Positions 35,630 to 45,447 of a DNA stretch of 64,000 nt are shown one piece after another (position 1 is the stretch's first letter; every line of letters starts with the position of its first letter). The stretch is from positions 1 to 64,000 of the forward strand of contig JANDJZ010000054.1 of assembly GCA_027943245.1 (NCBI GenBank). Direction: 5' to 3'. The notes beneath the pieces are model-generated. The model saw only the letters and a program-made list of their open reading frames with translations, did no database searches and was not told where the DNA came from. A program made the position numbers and the translations under genes. This DNA is from Acanthamoeba sp. SK_2022b. Its lineage: Eukaryota > Discosea > Longamoebia > Acanthamoebidae.

Positions 35630-36612
35630 GGAGCAATCGCACCAGGCTCATGCCGTGGGCTGACCTGTGCATCATGCGGCTGTGGTGTGCAGGGAATCGA
35701 GAGCATGAAAAAGGGCGAGAAGGCGCTGTTCAAGGTGAGCGGCGACTACGCCAAGGGCCACCCGACCGCGCCGGCCGACGCCACGCTGCACTACGAGGTA
35801 GAGCTGCTGGAGTTCACCAAGGAGAAGGCCTCGTGGGAGATGACCAACGAGGAGAAGATCGCCGCCGCCCAGAAGAGCAAGGACGACGGCAACGAGCTCT
35901 TCAAGGCCGGCAAGTTCAAGGGCGCCATCAAGAAGTACAAGGTGACCATTTACCCGGCTAGATCTCTGCGCTTGACTGCTCGCTCACACGGTGGACTCTG
36001 CTCACATTCACTCGTTCGTCATTCGCCACGCAGAAAGCGTCGTCGTTTGTGGACAACGAGCACTCGTTCACCGATGAGGAGAAGGCGCAGGCCATGCCGC
36101 TCAGAGTCACGGCCCACCTCAACACCGCCGCCTGCAACCTCAAGCTCAAGGAGTACAAGGCCTGCATCGAGAACTGCGACAAGGTTGGCAGGACCCCTTA
36201 CACCCCCCCCCCCGGGTCTCTCTGTCGCTCTTGCAGCGACCAAGTGTGGCTGACCGTGACTCGTTTCGCTGATGGGTTGCGGTGGTGTGCAGGCGTTGAA
36301 GCTCGACGTGAGCAACATCAAGGCTCTGTTCAGGAAGGGCCAGGCCCTGTCGGCGCTCGACGAGTGGCGGGACGCCGAGATCATGCTCAACACGGCTCTC
36401 GAGCACGAGCCCCAGAACAAGGACGTCCAGCGCGAGCTCCTCCTCCTCAAACGCAAGGTGCGTCCCGCGACGTACTCGCGCAAACAGCTCTTGCCACCCC
36501 TCTCATCGTTTGGTGGGCGTGTGTGTTGCAGGTGGCGGAGCAGGAGAAGAAGGACAAGAAGAGGTACGCCAACCTCTTTGCCCGACTAAGCGCCGACGAG
36601 AACAAGAGCTGA
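34794..36612 (+). CDS. FKBP-type peptidyl-prolyl isomerase with TPR (FKBP52/ROF-like)
   Basis: Seven exons (34794-34905, 34985-35206, 35292-35524, 35693-35941, 36034-36183, 36293-36457, 36532-36612) join in frame to 403 residues. The first FKBP domain has [54 protein letters not shown] and VFDIELLSW, with the main active-site residues present. A second, divergent FKBP domain ([14 protein letters not shown] to [10 protein letters not shown]) lacks them. A three-repeat TPR region follows ([60 protein letters not shown]) and a Lys-rich end. This layout is that of Hsp90-associated immunophilins. An intron holds a long GT tract. Confidence 0.95.
35560..35629. repeat. (GT)34 microsatellite in an FKBP intron
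   Basis: Pure GT tract beginning 36 bases after the 5' splice site of the intron at 35525-35692; it occupies about 40% of that intron. Confidence 0.95.
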
Positions 36613-36654
36613 GCAAGACATTGGGGCCCACTCCCTTGTTAAATTAATTTATTT

Positions 36655-36660
36655 AATAAA
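36655..36660 (+). terminator. AATAAA polyadenylation signal of the FKBP gene
   Basis: Canonical signal 43 bases after the FKBP stop, in the 124-base tail-to-tail spacer with the S9 peptidase gene. Confidence 0.6.
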
Positions 36661-36736
36661 GGTAACAAATAAACAGCTGCCCCACTCGCACACTCCTCGA
36701 CCTTCTTGAAGCGTTGCTTTCGCCGCCACGCCAAGT

Positions 36737-39379
36737 TCATTGGCGGGGACGCAGGAGGTGTTGCTCGACGAACATGACCTCCCGCTCCAGGTAGAAGTCG
36801 ATGTTGGTCTTCTTCTTGAAGCCGTGCCCTGCGTTTCGTTACACCACCGCAGTGTCAGCTACGTGCTCACAGGAAAATGGGGGGGGGGGCAAGCGCACCC
36901 TCGTCCTTGGCGAGGATGTACCACACGGGAGCGCCGGGCTTGCGGATCTGCTTCACGATCTGTTCTGACTCGCGCTCAGGCACGCGCGGATCATTGGCCC
37001 CTGGAACATGACACCAGGGAGAGAGAGAACGAGAGTTGGCCAAGGACGATCGAGAAGAGGAGGCATTCTTGACTTGGACAGACGGTCTCGGCCCTACCTT
37101 GGGAGATGAGCATGGGCTTGTTGATCTCATGCGCGCGCGCGGTGGGGGATATAGCCTCCAGGAACTGCCTCATCTCTGGAATCCGCTCGTCGCCGTACTC
37201 CTCCCGTCTCTGGCAAATGCACACCACGTCCTCTGGGAGGTGAGCACGAGGCAAGCCAAATGCCGGCTGGGAGAGGGGGGGGGGGAGAAACGGACGTTGT
37301 CGCGTCGGTAGTCGGATGTGTTCTCCAGGAAGGTGACAAAGTTGCTGATGCCCACTCGCTCCATGCCACAGCAGAGCTGGTTGCCATAGTGGATCATGGA
37401 AGCCAGGACCATGTAGCCCCCGTACGACCCGCCGTCCACCATGATACGGTCGGGGTCGAACTCCGGCTGTGTGTCACAAGTCGATGCATCAGTCTTAGAC
37501 AAGGTCATAGCAACAGAGTGATAATAATGATGATGATGACATAAAATTATAAATATAAATATTAAAAAAAAAAACAATAAAGGAAAGGTGGGCGAGAGCG
37601 CTTCTAACCTGTTGCTTTACCCATTGAATGAGCATGCCGATGTCCTTGACCGAGTCCTCACGCTTGAAGCCGTTGTCGAGGAGCAGGTAGGACTTGCCGT
37701 AGCCTGTGGACCCGCGCACGTTGGGCGCCAGCACCGCCACGCCCATCTCGCAGCAGTAGTACTGCACCCGCGGAATGAACGACGGTCGCCACTGGCCCTC
37801 TGAGCGAATCATGGCCGTGATTAGCCCACCGCACACAACACCCAGCGCATGGGGTGGTGCACGAACCAGGCCCGCCGTGGATGGTGATGATGACAGGCAA
37901 CTTCTTGTCTGGCGAGCATTCGCGTGGCTTGTAGCAGAACGCTGGAATGGTGCGCTTCTTACCTTCACTGTCCTCGTCAAAGGTTACGTAGTGGACGAGA
38001 CTGGGCACCACGAATAGGTCGGTGTTGAGGCCACCGACTTCGCTGAACGTCCAACGCACGGGCTCCACCACGGCCTCTTGGCCTGCCCACACACACACAC
38101 CACCGCATTTCAGTCGCCTGGTGTCTGACATCACGTACGCGAAGCTATTACCAGAGGTGAGTGCGCTTGCCGTACCCTCATCATCAAACGAAGGGGCGTC
38201 GAGGGTGTAGATATCGCCGGGTGTCTGGGCCGTGTTGAAAACGATGCCGATCTGTTTGCTGTTGGGGTGCCACCTGTTGCGAGCGCGTGATCAGCGCTGG
38301 TCATCGAGGCGCACCAGAAGAAGTTTGACATAAACCAATTACATACCTGGCCGAGTAGGCCATACCGATGGGGCTATTAGCGATGCGCTTGTAGCGAAAG
38401 GTGGCCGTGTCCATGACGTAGACCACGGATATTCCATCCTCGTTGGTAATAAACAGCAGTCGCTTGCCTTGGGTGTACGGCGAAAAAAAAAACAAAAAAA
38501 CAAAAAAACAAAAAAACAAAAAAACAAAAAAACAAAAAAACAAAAAAACACGCATGCACCAGATCAGCTGTCGTGGGGAGAAAGTCCGAGCTTGCCATCG
38601 ATTGCACGCACCATCGGGGGATAGCTCGATCGAGTCGATGTCCCACGGGATGTCGGCAGTGAGCATCTTCGGGAGGGTGTTGTCGCTTCAAGAAAACGCC
38701 CGGTCACCAGCGAGCGGGGAGTGAGCACAAGAAAGCTGAGGCCTAGACCGCAAAGAGTACACCTCGGACTGATGTACCTCAGGTCAAAGTAGTAGAGGCG
38801 CTGGAACTCGCCCATCTCGTCGGACGACATGAAGAGGCCCTCGCCGTCCTTCGTGAACAGCCCCGGGCCGTAGGAGATCTGAGTCACGCGTGTAGATGGC
38901 CTGGCGTGAGCAGCCCACGACAGGCGAGAGCGACATCTCTCGTCTCAAACGAATTGAGAAGGGCCTACCTTGTCCTCGCTCGGGTTGACTTGCACCAACG
39001 CGTTACTGCCCAGATGCAGGATGTACACCTGATATTCGTTGGTACTGGGCAGCAGAGGTTAACCGCTTCTGCCAAGACGCGTGGTGGGCTCACGCGAGAA
39101 GCGGAGGGGGGGTACCTGATGTATTTCTTGACGAGTAGCTTTGATCCGTCGTGTGACCAGTCCACGGGAAACCAGGACCCACCCTCGCTCAAGACCATCT
39201 CCTGCTTGGGGGCCTCCCCAAAGCTCGCGGGCAGCTCGCTCACGTAGATGTCCCAGTCCTTCCTGTTGCGCTGCGTGCTGTAGTAGGCGAACCGGTCTCC
39301 GCTAGGCGCCCTGGGTCCACGCAGGCATCAGCACACCAGGTATCGGTGCCGTGCATAGCCAAGTGTCGTGACAGGCGTA

Positions 39380-39423
<44 letters not shown>

Positions 39424-39995
39424 TGAGACGAACCAGGTGATTGCACCGTGCCTGGAGACGCCATCGGACAGTAGCGCATACTTGGCCGTGGCGAGGTCGA
39501 AGTGATAGATTTGATAGAGCTCAGCCCCACCCACATCGCGAAGGAACAGAACGCTGTTCGCCACGGGCACCGCGCATAAGTAGTGCGTCACAAGAAGAAC
39601 GAGGGCGCAAGCCTCAACCTGTTGCGGTATGGTGAGTCATGCTTGAGGCACATCGACGCGGACATCACTGGCTCCTTGAAGAACGTAAGTTGCTTGCGAT
39701 ACCTGTGGAAATCCAACGATCAAGCGTTCAATCAATAACCAGCAAAATAAGTATAACAAGAAGAGTAGTACCCAGCGGGGCGAGAGATGTAGTGAAGTTG
39801 AATGGTCTCGGCGAAGCGAGTGGATATGAGCATACCTTCTGCCTCGTCGGCAGAGTGTGCGGCGTGGTGCCAATCGTGCAGGTTCGCTCCACGTGTGTTT
39901 TGGTACTGCTCAAGTCGCTGCGTGATGTGGGGCGGCACAGTTTCGGGCACATCCTCCAGCACCAGGTTGCCTTGCTCCCTTCGCGTCACTTGCAT
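36737..39995 (-). CDS. Prolyl oligopeptidase family (S9) serine peptidase
   Basis: Starts MQVTRREQGNLVLEDVPETV and ends EREVMFVEQHLLRPRQ. The first two-thirds, over many short exons, is a seven/eight-bladed propeller-like region (YQIYHFDLATAKYALLSDG, SWFPVDWSHDGSKLLVKKY, RLLFITNEDGISVVYVMD, AYSARWHPNSKQIGIVFN). The C-terminal alpha/beta hydrolase has PAFCYKPRECSPDKKLPVII, the oxyanion-type HGGP, APNVRGSTGYGKSY, then the nucleophile motif DGGSYGGYM (about 37420), Asp in GANDPRVPERESEQ (about 36995) and His in DEGHGF, split by an intron at about 36900-36836. The triad is complete. Family members remove dipeptides or acylated residues from small peptides. Substrate is not deducible. No signal peptide is seen. 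Confidence 0.88.
38483..38550. repeat. A7C octanucleotide microsatellite in an S9 peptidase intron
   Basis: Eight consecutive AAAAAAAC-type units, after an A10 run. The minus-strand sense is GTTTTTTT, a polypyrimidine-like tract close to the 3' splice site of its intron. Confidence 0.9.
39382..39422. repeat. (GT)20 microsatellite in an S9 peptidase intron
   Basis: Pure GT on the plus strand, CA in the sense of the host gene. Confidence 0.95.
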
Positions 39996-40238
39996 CTTTC
40001 TCTCGCAGAGTAAAACATAAAGAAATTTTTATTTATTTTTATTGTGGCGCCTCCTGCCACTTGCGGCCGTACACGGCGAGATCATCTAGCGAGCTTCCGT
40101 GCAGAACAGCCGCCCTTTGACGGACCTCGACCCCAGGACCTCAACGGCACGGAGCTGGGCGCGCAGCTTACTTGGCCACAGATGTGCTGTTGCTGGAACG
40201 GAAGACAACGCATTCCACCCAGAGCACGTGCCTGGCCA

Positions 40239-41125
40239 TCAGAGCGAGAATGCATGCTTGATGATGGTGCGGTAGACTGGTTTCAGGTTGTGAGGCTCAC
40301 GACGATACGCGTGCATCACCACTCCCTGACGACCACAACGCATGCGTTGGATGAGAGTGTTCATATCATAGCGACGAATGTCTCCAGGGGTTGCATGGGG
40401 GATACCAGAGCGAGAGCGAAGAGAAGAGGGGAGCCATAAGGTATATTACGAACGTAGCCGCGCTTCTCGGCAAGACCCCACACTATCTCTGCGAACCGCG
40501 GCATGGCGAAGGAGAGCAGCTCTGTGCGTCGCTCCTCCTGCTCGAACAGCATCGCCGAACCGCTAAGCAGACCCGACAAGAAAGGAGTCCAGTCGTCGTC
40601 CTTCTGTTCACATGACACGAAAAGTCTGAGCCCAGACCCAACCGAGTGGAGGAGGAGCGTGCCTTGCGAAGGTGTCGAAGGAGGCAGTAGAGGGCGCTGA
40701 AGCAAAAGCCAAAAGAACAAAAGAAGAGGGTCGACCACATTGTATTGCGTGCTGTCTTCTTAACGACCACAAAGCAGTCCCTGAGGGGGAGTGATTAATG
40801 CAGAAGTGAAGTGAATCATCGACAATTTAATTTGTACACAAACAAAATCAGCAAGATCTTGGTACCGTGGAGAAGGCAAAGTGCGCCGCCTATAGCCAGC
40901 AAGGAGGAGCGGGAAGAGAGCTGAAAGCGCGTGAAAGGGCACGTTGAGACCAAGCCCGTACCTGCCAATGGCCCTAGCATCGAACAAGGCCTTCCCAATG
41001 CATGACAGCTCCGGGTGGGCGTCTGCGCACGCTATGAACGGCACCCCGTATTCGTAGTATGACGGCAGCCCGTTCTCACTACAGTGGGGCTGCGTTGCCA
41101 GCACCACCTCTTCCTCCCCGTCCAT
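40239..41125 (-). CDS. TMEM135-like membrane protein, half length
   Basis: Starts MDGEEEVVLATQPHCSENGL at 41125. Exons encode a Cys-containing lead (VPFIACADAHPELSCIGKAL), a hydrophobic helix (MWSTLFFCSFGFCFSALYCL), FLSGLLSGSAMLFEQEERRT, MPRFAEIVWGLAEKRGYV and LLFALAL. A 90-base intron, with donor GTATCC after LLFALAL at about 40406, leads to GVVMHAYRREPHNLKPVYRT and a stop at 40239. The G..SG.A...E...R..EL..Y..PRA.E pattern and the closing M..YQ.EP..L...Y block are typical of TMEM135 and fungal relatives, implicated in peroxisomal/mitochondrial lipid handling. Those are about 450 residues; this is about 190, suggesting a single repeat unit. Confidence 0.65.
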
Positions 41126-41188
41126 GCTTGCTCACGCAGCTTGCGGCCAGCCCGCAGTTCCCAGACCGACATTGTTGTAGACAATCGC
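41126..41188. promoter_or_regulatory. 63-bp divergent promoter
   Basis: Only 63 bases separate the start codons of the TMEM135-like (minus) and VOC (plus) genes. It includes the interrupted palindrome ATTGT-TGTAG-ACAAT (about 41171-41185). Both 5' UTRs and promoter elements must fit here or overlap coding sequence. Confidence 0.6.
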
Positions 41189-41620
41189 ATGGAGAAGAGG
41201 GGCACGCAAGGCGAGGCTTCCGGCAAGGTGCGCATCGTGGAGAGGGTCGACCACTTGGTGTTGACGGTGGCTAGCATCGACCGAACGTGCGACTTCTACG
41301 AGCGCGTGCTCGGCATGGAGGTGGTCACCTTCGGCCCGCAACACGCGCGAAAGGCCCTCCTCTTCGGACAGCAAAAGATTAACCTGCACCAAGCGGGCGC
41401 TGAGTTCGAGCCAAAGGCTCTCCGCCCGACGCCCGGGTCGGGCGACCTTTGCTTTGTAACCAAGTTGTCCCTCGACGAAGTTGCTGCCCACTTGGCTACG
41501 TGCGGCGTCGATATCGAGGAGGGCCCTGTTGCTCGCACGGGCGCTATAGGTCCGATTCGGTCAGTCTACGTGCGAGACCCGGACTCCAACTTGATAGAGA
41601 TTGCTACCTATGATGTATGA
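41189..41620 (+). CDS. VOC-superfamily (glyoxalase-fold) protein, GLOD5-like
   Basis: An intronless frame of 143 residues. RIVERVDHLVLTVASIDRTCDFYERVLGME is the VOC N-terminal strand-helix with a metal-ligand His in DHLVLTV. ALLFGQQKINLHQAG carries the second block, and GPIRSVYVRDPDSNLIEIATYDV the closing block with the Glu ligand in NLIEI. Length and motifs fit GLOD5-type proteins and bacterial glyoxalase/fosfomycin-resistance relatives. Substrate is unknown. The lack of introns is unusual for this window and, with the bacterial-like length, might reflect lateral origin. Confidence 0.88.
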   Translation: MEKRGTQGEASGKVRIVERVDHLVLTVASIDRTCDFYERVLGMEVVTFGPQHARKALLFGQQKINLHQAGAEFEPKALRPTPGSGDLCFVTKLSLDEVAAHLATCGVDIEEGPVARTGAIGPIRSVYVRDPDSNLIEIATYDV

Positions 41621-41882
41621 GCGTAAGGGGCATCTTCTTTGACAAGAATACAGCTGGTACGATTGGGCTTGAAAGCCACCACAAGTACTTGCACGAGGCC
41701 AGGGGTGCATGTCTGTCTCGTCGTGGGCGAGACATCGGCAACGACACACACCAGCGCACGTAACGACGCGACGCGCAACTTGCACCTTGTTCGGTCGCAC
41801 TACGGCCAGAGTCTAACCAAGCCGAACACTGCGGTTGCGGCCCAAGCTTTTTGCCGGCACTTGGAATATTGCTGATTTAGAG

Positions 41883-43707
41883 ATGGAGGTCGAAGAACAG
41901 AGGACCGAGTCCGTGTCTGCCGCAACGGAGCCTCGCTCGTTGCCCTTTCATCTCATCCGCATCAGCCCGCATCGTGATTTGCTGCTGCTCGTTTCTGGAT
42001 CTAGCTTCTCCATTTTTAATCTCAGGTTTGCTGTCCAATTTAATTTGTTGTCCAATTTTCTCACTTTGTCTTGCAGGGAGGGACAGTTCGTGCAATTTCA
42101 AGGGGAGGCGAGCAATCAACACTCGGATTTGATTAGAAGTGCGGCATGGAACAGCAACGGCACCCTCCTGGCCACGGTGGGAGATGACAAGGTTGTAAAA
42201 TTGTGGCTCATTCACGAGGGCCGTACCTACCATTACCAAGGCGAGACCCAGTACACCCTCCCCCACTCCTGCTTCCACCGACCGTACGTTGCCGCTTACT
42301 GGAGCGATTGCTGTGCAGGAAGAACCCGAAGAAGCTCACCAGCGTTGTGTTTGCTTCGGGTGCGGAGGGAGAGGTCATCGTTTACTCTGATAAGGTGCCG
42401 CCTGCCTTCTTGTGTGCTCGCCACTCTGATGGACCTGGATGCTGACGACGTGCATTAACAGTTTGGTGAGGTGTTCTCGTCGCCAGTGGCCCAGCCCAAC
42501 GAACAGCCCAAGGTCCTCCTTGGCCATGTCTCCATCATCACCGAAGTGGTATGTGGCTGCCCGTTGGTTGTTGAATATCGTTGGGCTCTATGAATGCGCC
42601 CTCACTTGTACCTACGTCCATGCCCAGCTCCTGTCTCCTGCCGGCGATTTGCTTCTCTCTGCGGACAGAGACGAGAAGATCCGCGTGAGTCAGTACCCAA
42701 AGGCCTACAACATTGAGGCCTATTGCCTTGGCCACACACAGTACGCCTTTCCTACACGCCTATTCACCTCATGTGGGTACGAGCATGCTCACACGCCCCA
42801 CCCGCGCATAGATTCGTGAGTAGGATCTACATCCCCACGTCACAGCCATCGGTGTTGTTTTCGGGCAGCGCGGATGGCACCGTGCGAGTGTGGCGGTACC
42901 TGGTCGGAGAGCTCCTTCACACGGAGGACCTGACGCGAGGAGACGCCACCAAACGAATCGTCACCCTGCCCGTCGCCTTCAGCGACAACAAGCAGCTCCT
43001 CGTCGTCCTCATCGAGGGGTAATGCCCCAAGGCCACCACATCAACTCTTTCTCTCTCTCTCTCTCCTTCGGCGGTTGAGGTTCAGAAGCTGACCTAACTT
43101 GTTCCTTGCAGGGTGAGCTCAGCCTACCTCTTCAGATTGGTCGACGGCAAGGAGCTGAAGGAAGTGCAGGCGCTTCCGCTCCGGTCCGCGCCCTGGGACG
43201 CGGGCTTTGACAAGGAGGACAACCTCTGGGTGTCCACCTCCTCCGGCGTCGATGTCTTTAGCAGCAGTGTGGACGACACCTACTCCCCCGTTGGTGAAGG
43301 TAGCTCCCCCTTCTTCTTCTCGTGGCGATGAAGGCGTGCGGCACAGCGCTGAGCGTGTGGCGGCGTGATGCTCAGGACACCCCCTGAGCTCGAGGCTGCA
43401 GCTGCTGAACGAGAAGCGCGAGCCGCAAGCCAAGGCGGTGTTGGAGAAGAACGTGGAGAAGGCGCTGGCCTACGGCGTCATGAGGAAGCGGACGGCGGAG
43501 GACAAGGAGCAGGCCAAGAAGCGGAAGCTCGAGGAGGCCAACGCCAACCCCAACAGCGCTAAGGAGAAGCGAAAGCAGAGGAGGAACAAAACCAAGAAGG
43601 GCAAGCAGACGACGACGGATGATGCTGCCGCTACGGCCATGGACGAAGAAGCCAAGCACGAAGCGACGGCTGAGGACGAGGAAGAGGAGGAGAAGACGTC
43701 CGCGTGA
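41883..43707 (+). CDS. trm82: tRNA (guanine-N7)-methyltransferase non-catalytic subunit, WDR4/Trm82
   Basis: ATG at 41883 ([17 protein letters not shown]). WD40 repeats follow: [20 protein letters not shown] (about 42145), [20 protein letters not shown] (about 42335), a block [20 protein letters not shown] with [18 protein letters not shown] that is diagnostic of Trm82/WDR4, and [18 protein letters not shown] (about 42850). The C-terminus is a Lys/Glu-rich tail ([20 protein letters not shown]). The protein forms a heterodimer with Trm8/METTL1 that makes m7G46 in tRNA. The start is the first ATG in frame after the 260-base spacer behind the VOC gene. AATAAA lies at 43778. Confidence 0.92.
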
Positions 43708-43777
43708 AGGCGATTAGGGATCTACCGCCCCCCCCCCCCTCTCTGGTGCAGGGCTTTGCACGAGTAAGCCCAACTTA

Positions 43778-43783
43778 AATAAA
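43778..43783 (+). terminator. AATAAA polyadenylation signal of the Trm82 gene
   Basis: Part of an AAATAAATAAATA run 71 bases after the stop, only 30 bases before the archease stop on the other strand. Confidence 0.55.
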
Positions 43784-43812
43784 TAAATAGGTCCTGCGCA
43801 GGTTTTCTCACA

Positions 43813-44658
43813 TCAGATGTCGATGATGACAAAGACCTCGCTGCGTTCACCCTCGGGCTTGTCCACAATCTGGAGAGCACTGTACGTGATCGCCTGCGCA
43901 TCATGAAGTTGGAGAAAGTGAGATAATGAGCGAGGGGCATGGGCGGCCAAGATTGGGAGTCTTGGCGAGAGCCATAGGCCACTTGGGTCCTCTCTCTGTG
44001 TGTGTGGTGGGTGGGTCGTGGGAGAGACCTTGACTTCGGTGCCCTGCGGGTGCTTCTCGAGGTCGAAGGGTTCACCTCGGCCCACGGCACGGATCTTGAA
44101 GTTCTCCCGATCGAACTCGAGGATCTCGACCTCCTTGCTGACGATGAGCTCGGTGGAGAAAACAAAGAGGAACTCGTCCAAGAGGTTGAACAGCAGCGAA
44201 TCGAGGTCATGGCCTGGAAGCGCGCACGCAAGGGCGAGTGCGGAGGAACGGTGTGAGTCTGTGAATGTTTGCAACAACGCCGTGGGAGCTGCTGTAAGAA
44301 CCCTCAACTTCAACTTCGCACTGGTCCTCTACGTCGACAGTGTCGAGGTCGGTCATGTAACCGAACATGCCCACCACCGCCTGCTCATAAGCCTGCGACA
44401 GGCTCTCACCCCCTGTGAGAACGAGAAGGGTAAGAACCATTAAAGTTTTGTGAATTGCAAGATTTCACTGACGTACAGGAGTGGATCTGCACATCAGCAG
44501 GGTGGTCCAGATCTGGTGTCGGGATGAGATTTTAACTTAAATTATTTCAGTCTGTGCTTCCATCGAAGGAAACCTGGCGTACATTCGTAGCCAAAGGGTT
44601 CGGAGAGGTCGTTTCCACTCTCCTTCTCGCCGCCACCTCTGCTTCTGTCCTGTGACAT
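43813..44658 (-). CDS. Archease (RtcB RNA-ligase cofactor)
   Basis: Five exons (44658-44583, 44512-44477, 44412-44302, 44213-44029, 43893-43813) join to 162 residues. Motifs: FGYEYLDHPADVQIHSWGES at the first two junctions (the conserved Asp of the D-H-T-A-D block is present), AYEQAVVGMFGYMTD, GHDLDSLLFNLLDEFLFVFS, FDLEKHPQGTEVKAITYSAL and the invariant C-terminus VFVIIDI. Archease activates RtcB/HSPC117 for tRNA exon joining and XBP1-type mRNA splicing. The length matches the family. It is tail to tail with Trm82. Confidence 0.95.
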
Positions 44659-44849
44659 TTGATTTTATCTCCTCTTTTTTTGCCTAGTTAAAAAAAATAT
44701 ATTCTGACCTTCCCGCAGCACCGCTAACACCAGTAAAACTTCCACGCGGGCACTTCCACCTCTCGATGTTGGATGCTCTGCGTCTCGAAGCTTGAGGAAA
44801 GGTCCTTCCGATCGGGCTATGTACAGCAGCTGCCCTTGGAGAGGATGTT

Positions 44850-45447
44850 TCAGTTTGGCCGTGTATCGGCTTCACTCTGCGTCGGCTTCGCGGTGTATCG
44901 GTAGTTCAACATATCACCAATCCATTGCTCTAACTCTCCGTGGTCGGCAGGGCCGAACAGCATCCTCGCCGGGTTTCCGCCAGGTGGACACCGTCGTGGC
45001 AGTGGCAGCTCTTGTGGCGGGTCCACCTGCATGGCTTCTTCGCAGTTCTCCCTCTGTTGCTCAGGTTTTTTACCCTGTAGTGGCTGAGCTTCGGGGGAGA
45101 GAGCAGAGGCCGCTCCAGATTCTTCTTTACTGTACCCGAGCACTCCGTCGGTGGTCATGGTGCTCAGACGTGCTTGCGGTTCGAATGAAGGTCTGTGCTC
45201 GCCGGAACATATAACCCTAAAACAGCCATCTCCACATAAGGTTCGTAGGCTTGACCTTTGTTGGTAGGTCCCTCTTATGGGGTACGGAGTCTTTTTTGTA
45301 CACCAAATCCATCTGCGGGCCAGCTGGCTTGGAGACAAGGAACCTAGCACAAGTCCAGACTCCATCAACAAGTCGCAGTGGTCTGATCCACCCAGTGGAG
45401 GGGTTGTCAGGCACATCATACCTTCTATATAATCCTTGCATTTTCAT
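44850..45447 (-). CDS. Uncertain hypothetical protein, two overlapping frames
   Basis: From ATG 45447 the frame reads MKMQGLYRRYDVPDNPSTGW and WTCARFLVSKPAGPQMDLVY and stops at 45217. A second minus-strand frame continues to 44850 with a plausible acidic and proline-rich C-terminus (EEAMQVDPPQELPLPRRCPP, ADHGELEQWIGDMLNYRYTA). I could not find a GT-AG pair that joins them in phase, so this is either a gene with an unseen splice, a frameshifted pseudogene, or chance. No family recognised. Confidence 0.3.

Noticed and set aside
38377..38724. Phe/Cys-rich and Lys/Asn/Thr-rich ORFs
   Set aside because: Both arise from the A7C octanucleotide array in an intron.
40044..40439. Plus-strand 131-codon ORF
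   Set aside because: Shadow of the 3' end and last intron of the minus-strand TMEM135-like gene; no conserved motif.
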